A stretch of DNA of 64,000 bases, from contig OZ020611.1 of assembly GCA_963971575.1 (NCBI GenBank), positions 62,343,381-62,407,380 on the forward strand, written 5' to 3'. A program made the position numbers and the translations under genes. Positions 56,358 to 64,000 of this stretch are shown here, piece after piece (the stretch's first letter is position 1; each line of letters starts with the position of its first letter). Origin of the DNA: Liopterus haemorrhoidalis. Taxonomy: Eukaryota; Arthropoda; Insecta; Coleoptera; Dytiscidae. Below the pieces are notes generated by a model. That model was not told where the DNA came from. It made no database searches and saw only the letters and a program-made list of their open reading frames with translations.

Positions 56358-56804
56358 TAGGGTGACCATTCGTCCCGCATTGTGCGGGACTGTCCCGGAT
56401 TTTAACATTTTGTCCCGCATTAAGATGCGTCCCGCAAAAGTCCCGCATTTTAACATTTTGTCCCGCATTTTAACATTTTGTCCCGCATTTTGGATTTGGG
56501 AGGTGAGGACCGTTTTTTTTTGCTCTTCACTTGGATTTGGGAGATGAAAAACTTTTTTTTTTTGCTCTTCACTTGGATTTGGGAAGTGAAGACCTTTTTT
56601 TTTGCTCTTCACTTTGATTTTGGGAGATGAGGAACTTTTTCTTTGCTCTTCACTTGGATTTGGGAGGTGAAGACCTTTTTTTTTGCTCTTCACTTTGATT
56701 TTGAGAGATGAGGACCTTTTTTTTGCTCTTCACTTGGATTTGGGAGATGAGGACCTTTTTTTTGCTCCGTCCCGCATTGCCTTCTTAAGAAAATGGTCAC
56801 CCTA
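56358..56804. mobile_element. hAT MITE made mostly of a minisatellite (family D, D1)
   Basis: TAGGGTGACCATTCGTCCCG at the left and AAATGGTCACCCTA at the right with the exact duplication ATTTTGAA (56350-56357, 56805-56812). Next to the left end is a tandem of TCCCGCATTTTAACATTTTG units; the interior (56490-56765) is about seven 40-bp units. Confidence 0.93.
56490..56765 (+). repeat. 40-bp minisatellite, about seven units
   Basis: Unit: TTTGGGAGGTGAGGACC, a run of 8-11 T, then GCTCTTCACTTGGA. The same unit occurs in families C, D2, D3 and in the fragment at 61384. Confidence 0.92.
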
Positions 56805-56812
56805 ATTTTGAA

Positions 56813-57260
56813 TATTTTGTTTTTACTATAAACAAAATACAGAAAACAAATGAAATTCTGACGTTTACAAATTAAATTTATATGGAATGTCAAACAAATA
56901 TGTTATTCTCACTTGTTTTTCGTAGCTTTTGAATGGCCGAAAACATAGTAGCTATTATACGTAACACTTACGAAAATGGGTAATTATTAATGAAAACTAA
57001 GTTTTTGAATAAAAATTGATGCTTTTTCAATGACCAATTTACTAAAAACATATGAAAAATTAAATACACACAAATGGTTTGGGAGTGGACCGTGGTTTTG
57101 TGAGGCCTTGAGCAAGGTAAATTAAGGCCTTTCAAAAGTATTCAGTGATTTGTACTTTAAATAAACTGTTGTAACTTTGATAATTTTTTTGAGGCATTTC
57201 ATCACTTGAGGCCTGGTTTTAATTTGGCTAAAATTTGATTGAAAGGAACATCTCTTTTTT
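56813..57260. other. Unassigned stretch
   Basis: GAGGCCTTGAGC and GAGGCCTGG phrases at 57100-57210 are loosely inverted; no gene. Confidence 0.4.
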
Positions 57261-57586
57261 ACCAACCACTACATACATATACATACATACAAGGGAGGTA
57301 TTGTGACCATACCGATTTTGCATTTTTAAATTTCGATGGATGTCCACGGATTGAGGTTCCTACATAATGTTTTTACTGTTTTTAGCATGATGTATGTCGG
57401 TCTATCTGTATGATTGTCTGTCGGTCCTTGGACACGTGTAAAGCGAATTTGGCTAAACGGATTTTTATGAAACTTAATTTTTAAACTTCTCACCCCAATG
57501 GCATCAGTTAATAAACTTTTGGTAGAAAGCGATCATCTAGAAATGGAGGATGTTTGGCGGTCAGTCCTGTGGTGGCCACAGCTGAT
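57261..57586 (+). mobile_element. Family B copy, internally deleted (B4)
   Basis: 5' end ACCAACCACTACATAC, GGGAGGTATTGTGACCATAC, degenerate GTCT run, then directly the 3' end GGCGGTCAGTCCTG, the CTGTGGTGGCCACAG hairpin and CTGATT. It lacks the CATTCTAGCAGCAGAG block of B1-B3. Confidence 0.75.
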
Positions 57587-57639
57587 TAAAAAAAAATATT
57601 TTTTTTTATTAATTTTTATTATAGTAATAATATGATACT

Positions 57640-57781
57640 TAATAATACTTATTACGTATTTATTTTATCATACGTATATGTAATGGTTTCACGGTTATGG
57701 TAAATAATTTCTGTGTTAGAGTATTTTGTTTAAGTACCTATTTTGTGATGGTATTCGGTCTTGTGGTGGCCACAGCTGATT
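57640..57781 (+). mobile_element. 3' end of a family B copy (B5)
   Basis: Matches the 3' 140 bp of B1-B3 (complement of ATTATTTATCATGACCATGG) and ends CTTGTGGTGGCCACAGCTGA. It follows B4 in the same orientation, 54 bp downstream. Confidence 0.6.
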
Positions 57782-57968
57782 TTTTATTAATATTTTTGCT
57801 TTTAACTAGCAAAGCATTCTTACATTCTATTCAGTTTATAGTCCGTACCAGATAACTTTTCAAGATCGGCATAAAACATAAAACATATCCTGTATCGATC
57901 AATTGAGAAATTTATTACCAGAACATATCACACGTCAAGATCCACTAAAATATATATAAATATATAGC

Positions 57969-58149
57969 CAGTGGTGTACGCATAGGGGGAATTAGGGTGA
58001 TAAATCCCCTCCCCCCGAAAATTCGAAAAGAACTAAAATTATAATTATCCCATTTCAAGATTGATCGCATTCTCAATACGTATAAATTCCGATGTTGTGA
58101 AAAATCTATCCCTCTCCCCCTCCGAAATATTTTACTGCGTACGCGACTG
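57969..58149. mobile_element. hAT MITE with CAGTGGTGTACGCA ends
   Basis: CAGTGGTGTACGCA and TGCGTACGCGACTG are inverted; exact duplication TATATAGC (57961-57968, 58150-58157). A CCCCTCCCCCC run lies inside. Confidence 0.9.
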
Positions 58150-58157
58150 TATATAGC

Positions 58158-58229
58158 AACGATAGTGCCCTGCGACGAATTATTCTCGTGAAAAGTGCTC
58201 CGCGGCTCAAAAAGTTTGGGAAACTCTAT
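58158..58229. mobile_element. hAT terminal relic (N2)
   Basis: GTGCTCCGCGGCTCAAAAAG followed by TTTGGGAAACTCT is the complement of a CAGAGTTTCCCAAAC hAT end, as at 27845. Confidence 0.5.
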
Positions 58230-58688
58230 TGCCTATTGACAGAGCTAAACTGTAAGCTCCTTGGGTATAGCAGTCAGCGTACCACTACACTGACCGTTAC
58301 ACCATGACGACCAGTTTTATCAAATTTGATAATTGTCGGACCGGAGACTATAAAGCTGATAACCCTAATTGCAACTCATGAAGATAATAATCTAGTTCAA
58401 ATATGTCATACACTAATGTGTCACATATTTTGCACACAAATGACATATCTTGGTATGATAAATTGATAAATAAATTCCCAGATATCACATACTTTTTTTC
58501 AGAACTAAAAAAATATGTGTTAATCGACTTGTATCTAAGATCAAGTCTATATTATGATTTTTTTGGTTGATACATGACAACTGACACATAAATTTTTTTA
58601 ACAAAAATATTATGTAGATACTTTTTTGAACTGCTTTTAGATCAGTTTAGTCGTTTGAAAACGGTGTCCTTTTAACGGATCATATGAA
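58230..58688. other. Unassigned stretch with a weak tRNA-like patch
   Basis: On the minus strand CATGGTGTAACGGTCAGTGT at 58282-58310 resembles an A-box arm (compare TGGTGTAATGGTTAACA in A5) but no B-box follows at the right distance. Confidence 0.3.
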
Positions 58689-58953
58689 TAGGTTGACCAG
58701 ATTTTTTTACGGAAATAGAGTATGCTAAAAAAAGGTCATCACTGTAGAAATACGAGTAATGAGCAAAAAAAAAGGTCCTCCACTCCAAAAATACAAGTAA
58801 TGAGCAAAAAAAAGGTCATCACTCTACAAAAATACAAGTGACGAGCAAAAAAGAGTATATTCAGGTTGTTTTTTAAATAAAAAGTAAGAGTATAGAAGAT
58901 ATTACTTAAAAAAGAGTATAATACTCTAAAAAAGAGTACGTCTGGTCAGCCTA
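58689..58953. mobile_element. hAT MITE (family D, D3)
   Basis: TAGGTTGACCAGA and TCTGGTCAGCCTA ends; flanks CATATGAA (58681-58688) and CATATTAA (58954-58961). Three minisatellite units (AATGAGCAAAAAAAAGGTC type, minus orientation) and AAAAAGAGTA blocks inside. Confidence 0.82.
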
Positions 58954-58959
58954 CATATT

Positions 58960-59425
58960 AATAAAGCCAAGTTTCGTCACCTGTAACGATGTTGTATACG
59001 GATTTTGCAGTGCCTAGGTTGAATTTTTTTAGCATTCCCTTACACCAATCAACACGAGCTTTTTTTTGAGCTTCGGTCAAATTATGTGGAATCCATCGGG
59101 AACAGATTTTTTCACAGCTAAATGTTCATGCAAAATCGAATGTAATGCAGTCTGCGATATGCCAAAGGATGCCTCTATCTCACGGTAATTCACATGCCAA
59201 TCTTCTTCAATCACTTTACGCACAGCATCAATGCTTTTTGAATCACAATCGATTATGGTCGACCTTCACGAGATGCATCACTGACGGACGCACGACAACG
59301 ACGAAATTCTGCAAACCAATTGTAAACAGTCTTTTCTGATGGTACTTCATTACCAAAAGTTGAACGAAGTGAATTTATGCATTGTTGTTGAGTTAGGCCT
59401 TTACTAAAGTCGTAAAAAATCAACC
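58960..59425 (-). pseudogene. Mariner transposase N-terminal half (M5)
   Basis: Minus strand: FYDFSKGLTQQQCINSLRST, NEVPSEKTVYNWFAEFRR and SVSDASREGRP are in one frame, followed by frameshifts in the helix-turn-helix region (MIEEDxHVxYRE-like) and the linker. It ends just after the VTGDETWL block at 58980, where family D element D3 begins. The second and third catalytic Asp are absent. Confidence 0.8.
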
Positions 59426-59935
59426 AACGAAAACCTTCACGAGTAATATCAATTTTTTCACAAACTGTTTTAAACGCTCACTGTTAACAAACTACTCGGT
59501 AAATTTCAGGGACCCGAAGCTGAATTTATTTAGGTTCAGGTTCACTGTGGTAATTTCGGTTCGGTTTTAGGTTTAGGTTCAATAATAGTATTTTTCTTTG
59601 GTTCAAGAACGTTCGGGTTTGGGTTCAATGAAAATTTTAATTAAATTATAAGTATACTCTATTTCACTTTGTAATACTTAACTAAGAGGAAAACTTCATT
59701 TTTTATGTTATATATTTATATCATCTTAGGGGGGTAATTCTGAGACGACACCTTTCAAAATATTTGACAATTAATTAACATTAATGACATAATTTTTGAA
59801 TGAATATAACCTAAGAAAAGCCGTATTTATAAGTTGGCATTCTTCCTAAAGTCCGTTTACAACACAAAAATCACCAAAGTCAACAGATTTTGTAACGTAT
59901 TTCAAAATAAAATATACTATAAGCTGTTCACTTTT

Positions 59936-60899
<964 letters not shown>

Positions 60900-61383
60900 A
60901 TTATATAATGAGATGTCACTATTCAAAATGAAATATGACTAATTATATTTTTTTAAATGACATATTTATAATCTGACTCTGACTCTGACTTTTCAAATTA
61001 TTTTTCCAAAATGACATACAGTTTTAAAGGTGCAAACTGTTGGAAACAAAATTTCCTCTTAGTTTGTTCTTACAAAAGTGAACAGCTTATATGAAATAAT
61101 AATTTTAAAATGTAAAGTATATCATAATTACCATAATAAATATTAAGTAAACAATCATTTCCTGAACCTGTTAAAAATACATTAATTAATAAAAGGTTCG
61201 GGTTCAGGTTTTGGTTCACTGACCTTGAAATATAATGGTTCGTTTCAGGTTTAAGTTCACGAAAAATACAGGTTTTTTCGGGTTTTCGGTTCGGGTTCGG
61301 GTTCAGCTTCAGGTCTCTGGTAAATTTATAAGCTGCCACTGATTTCACACTAACAACTGTCAAATTTTACGAATATAGTAATG

Positions 61384-61556
61384 CCCCCCCCCAGAATTGT
61401 TTGGAGGAAAATGTATTAAAAGTGAGGATCTTTTTTTTTTAGGTCATCACTTTTATTTTCATGTGTAAACAATGAAGAAATAATTTCAAATATTTCCTCA
61501 AATTTTCCTCCAAAAATTTCTAGCCCCCCAAATTTTAAGAGAAAGCGCCGCCACTG
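61384..61556. mobile_element. hAT-like fragment with CAGTGGCGGCGC end
   Basis: Right end GCGCCGCCACTG. GTTTGGAGGAAAATG at the left and TTTTCCTCCAAAAATTT at the right are inverted, next to poly-C runs. The left terminus is missing where it meets mariner M5. One minisatellite unit (GAGGATCTTTTTTTTTT) inside. Confidence 0.55.
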
Positions 61557-61859
61557 CTTAATTATAATCGTAATAATCGTAATGAAGCAATTTACTTTTA
61601 AAATTCCACTTAGCCTAGTATTCTGATAAAATTAAGTGAAGTCAGTATTAATGTGAGTAATGATTATTCATTCATAGTTGTTACCTACCCTGTATGATCA
61701 TCTCATGTACGCATTTAAACCGTAAAATTATGTTTAACAAAAGCAAATAAACTGTTAAGTTAATTCATATGTACTTGTTAGAAAAATGATGAAATATGTG
61801 AAATTTGTATAACAAATAACAATGCTAGAATTGTTTCTTATTGATTTTAAGTTCTAATG
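61557..61859. other. Unassigned AT-rich stretch
   Basis: No gene or repeat recognised. Confidence 0.45.
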
Positions 61860-62458
61860 CCCTTTTCACACTAGAACTTTAAGACGAGTGAACTTAAAGT
61901 TCCCCGATGTTTAACATCGGTATGCTTTCACACTTGATATTTAAATCTCTGGTGCTGTCATCAGCTACAGTAATTTTGTCCTTAAGTTACCGTCATGAAA
62001 TTACCAGTTTTGAACTGTCTGCGCAGACGCACATTTTGAATTATTATAAACAAATATGGATATTTCATTTCATTCTACAATAAAGACACTACAATAAAGA
62101 ATATATTACACCTATATTAACATGTAAGTCGATACATTTTATCTCAATTATTGTAGCTCTATATTTTATTAAACACATTATTAAAATAAATAATTTAATT
62201 ATAACAATAAATATAAACTTCTTATAACGTCGATAAAATACAGTATTCTTGTTTATGATAATATAAAATGTTGACAGCACAAATTCAAAGAGTATTTTTT
62301 TTATAATAGAAATTATGTTGGCAATGCGGACGATGTTTAAGACGCAGATCTCTGTCTTAAACATCGCTTGTATTTAGACGAGGCCATACGGTTTCACATT
62401 AGCGTTTAAAGACACATTCACTTTAACATCCGATCTTAAAGTTCTAGTGTAAAAAAGG
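61860..62458. mobile_element. TIR element with CACACTAGAACTTTAAGA ends
   Basis: CCTTTTCACACTAGAACTTT at the left, TTAAAGTTCTAGTGTAAAAA at the right. Subterminal hairpins: CCGATGTTTAACATCGG at 61904 and a 13-bp stem GATGTTTAAGAC..GTCTTAAACATC at 62330-62366. Target duplication not resolved; the TIR style fits PIF/Harbinger-like MITEs but is not diagnostic. Confidence 0.7.
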
Positions 62459-62489
62459 TATTTAAAGGGCTTTAAAAACAAATTTTATG

Positions 62490-62611
62490 TTAAAATATTT
62501 TTTTTGAACATCAAAATAATTAATATTGCAAAAGTAAAATTTTCATCGTTAATCCACGTACTAAGGGGTTTCATTTGATACCCTACTCAGAACTTTAAAA
62601 AGAAATAAATA

Positions 62612-62642
<31 letters not shown>

Positions 62643-62888
62643 CGATGAGCACATATTTGTTTATATTTTTAGGGGGATATGTTTTTTAGATGTTTTAGTA
62701 TTTTTCCTATGTGCGGGTCGAAGAGTTGTATAAGCATGCCAAATTTCAACTCTCTAGGTTTAGCCATTTGTCTACAATTTTTACCGAACAGACAGACAAA
62801 CAGACAGACAGATAGGCAGACAGACAGACAGACAGACACACGACAAAATGACGGTATAAGGGTTTTTTTGCCATACCTACAAAATCCA
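62490..62888 (-). mobile_element. Family A copy, 3'-truncated (A13)
   Basis: 5' end CCATACCTACAAAATCC at 62873-62888, short mixed array with one GGCAG and one CACACG step (62791-62842), then core blocks and a (TA)n run at 62611-62632. The 3' half is lost. Confidence 0.75.
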
Positions 62889-62984
62889 TTGGGCATGGGC
62901 TTTTCACTGCGAAGAGTAAAATTTCAGGTCTACAACTCCCACGGTGACTGAAACCGGGTTGAGTGTAGTGATTTAAGATGTGAT

Positions 62985-63145
62985 TTTTTCTATTTTTTAT
63001 TTTATTTTATCATTATTTAAATGAAGATGAGGTGATAAACGAATACAAATATCCATGCCCTGACCGAGACTCGAACCTGGGACCTTTACTAGGACCTTTA
63101 GAGAAACAGGGTCGCTACTTCTGCACCATCGAGTTCGGTATGGCA
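62985..63145 (-). mobile_element. tRNA-derived SINE-like element
   Basis: Minus strand: ACTCGATGGTGCAGAAGTAG (A-box-like), CCCAGGTTCGAGTCTCGGTC (B-box core GGTTCGAGTC), then GGGCATGGATATTTGTATTC and an A/T-rich tail of AAATAAAATAAAAAA type. Head, body and tail order is that of a tRNA SINE. A target duplication was not identified. Confidence 0.55.
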
Positions 63146-64000
63146 ATAAACAATATATAATTAAAATAAACACCTGTCGGTAGATCTTACATTTCTTATA
63201 AACGAATTGGGCTGTGTCAGTCTCAAATAGCCAGCGTTGCTGTGCGCAAAAAAAAATACTAACTAACTAATTTGATACGTACATTCTATACCAAAAAAAA
63301 AAATAATAATAATAAAATACAGGAACATTATACCATTTAAATAAAACGAAAACAATTATTCACGATTAGATAGAAACTACCAATTTACCTTTTGTGTTTT
63401 AAAAATGATATATTACTTCAGAAAAAAAGGCAATTTTAAATAATTAGATATTTTTTATTTGCAAAAATATACAAAGAGTATTTGAAAAAACTATCTGAAA
63501 ATAAAAGTTCAAGTGAAAATGAAACGTGAATAGTAAGAGTTATGACGTTTTTAAATCGAAAGAGGCGTGTTCATAAATGAGATTAAGTGAAATTATTAAG
63601 TAATCTATAATTTCCTGCAGCACCTTTGAGATATTGACTCCAACTTGGACACTACTAGACTCAGGTTAGCCAACACTGATACTTTGCTCAGTGCAGAGCC
63701 GGATTAACCCATTTAAACCTGAAACATCTTTGAAAAAAAAAAATTGTTTTTTTGTAAAAAATAGTTAATTGTGTATAAATATGCATGAATATGATTATAA
63801 TTTTTTTTTACTGATCAGAATAGCCATAACATGCTGTACTTTTTAAAGGACGGTAGGACTATATACTTCTATAAGAATAATAACAACCTATTTATTTAAA
63901 TGCTTTATTAATTCCAAAATTATTTTATAAACTCTAATATAAACTAAACTATAAAATCATTTGCTTGTATGATAGTCCAAAAAACAATTTTTAGGATGTA
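63146..64000. other. Unassigned AT-rich stretch
   Basis: No gene or repeat boundary recognised up to the window end. Confidence 0.5.

Noticed and set aside
56490..56765. Regular 40-bp repeats considered as a CRISPR-like array
   Set aside because: Units are contiguous and similar throughout, with no unique spacers, in a eukaryotic hAT MITE.
58282..58310. Minus-strand A-box-like patch as a tRNA or SINE head
   Set aside because: No B-box at a suitable distance.
61070..61363. 97-codon minus-strand frame with NPNPNRKPE
   Set aside because: It is the subterminal GGTTCGGGTTC repeat of the hAT at 59507 read in one frame.
62089..62364. 91-codon minus-strand frame rich in Ile, Phe and Lys
   Set aside because: Composition expected from AT-rich DNA; lies within a TIR element and shows no transposase motif.

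Overview
This is a eukaryotic, AT-rich and almost gene-free window that looks like repeat-dense insect or other arthropod intergenic DNA. The evidence is the cargo: DD34D mariners, many hAT elements with 8-bp target duplications, several non-LTR retrotransposon 3' ends, a PIF/Harbinger fragment, tRNA-derived SINE-like sequence, and Helentron-type elements carrying (TGTC)n arrays, a combination common in insect genomes. No intact host gene, rRNA, functional tRNA, CRISPR array or bacterial feature was found. The longest open frames are translations of microsatellites and are not genes.

Layout. 1-6.5 kb: divergent and complete Helentron-like copies (family A, one nested inside another), a TIR element (family V) keeping the first exon of a gene, and foldback elements. 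6.5-17.2 kb: hAT MITEs, a 1.2-kb hAT built of ATCGATG motifs, a degenerate hAT element with transposase remains, foldbacks, a perfect 34-bp palindrome and a deleted mariner. 17.2-24.9 kb: two 5'-truncated LINE insertions with clear target duplications, a second Helentron-like family (B), a near-full-length dead mariner, a Penelope-like fragment with a hammerhead-like core, and a head-to-tail pair of family A elements. 25.8-33.3 kb: a long-TIR Tc1/mariner split by a LINE, large foldbacks, and a mariner split by a LINE and by a family V element. 34.5-44.2 kb: family A copies with very long TGTC arrays, a second ATCGATG hAT, a family B copy, and a Harbinger fragment. 45.7-53.2 kb: a mariner split by two hATs, a hAT MITE containing a family A copy, a composite inverted structure, a LINE tail and a deleted mariner of another family. 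53.3-64 kb: a run of small hAT MITEs, a THAP-domain relic, a mariner split by a hAT that carries about 960 bp of (ACGC)n/(AC)n, and a SINE-like element.

The elements act as a stratified fossil record: mariners are the oldest layer, and LINEs, hATs and V elements landed inside them. The most unusual observations are (1) family A elements holding a tRNA-like segment at a fixed position whose sequence differs between copies, (2) one 39-40 bp minisatellite unit shared by hAT MITEs with different terminal repeats, (3) family V elements that retain a coding first exon with a splice donor, and (4) a 15-bp-duplication insertion with a hammerhead-like core. All assignments come from reading the sequence by eye; no alignment or database search was run.
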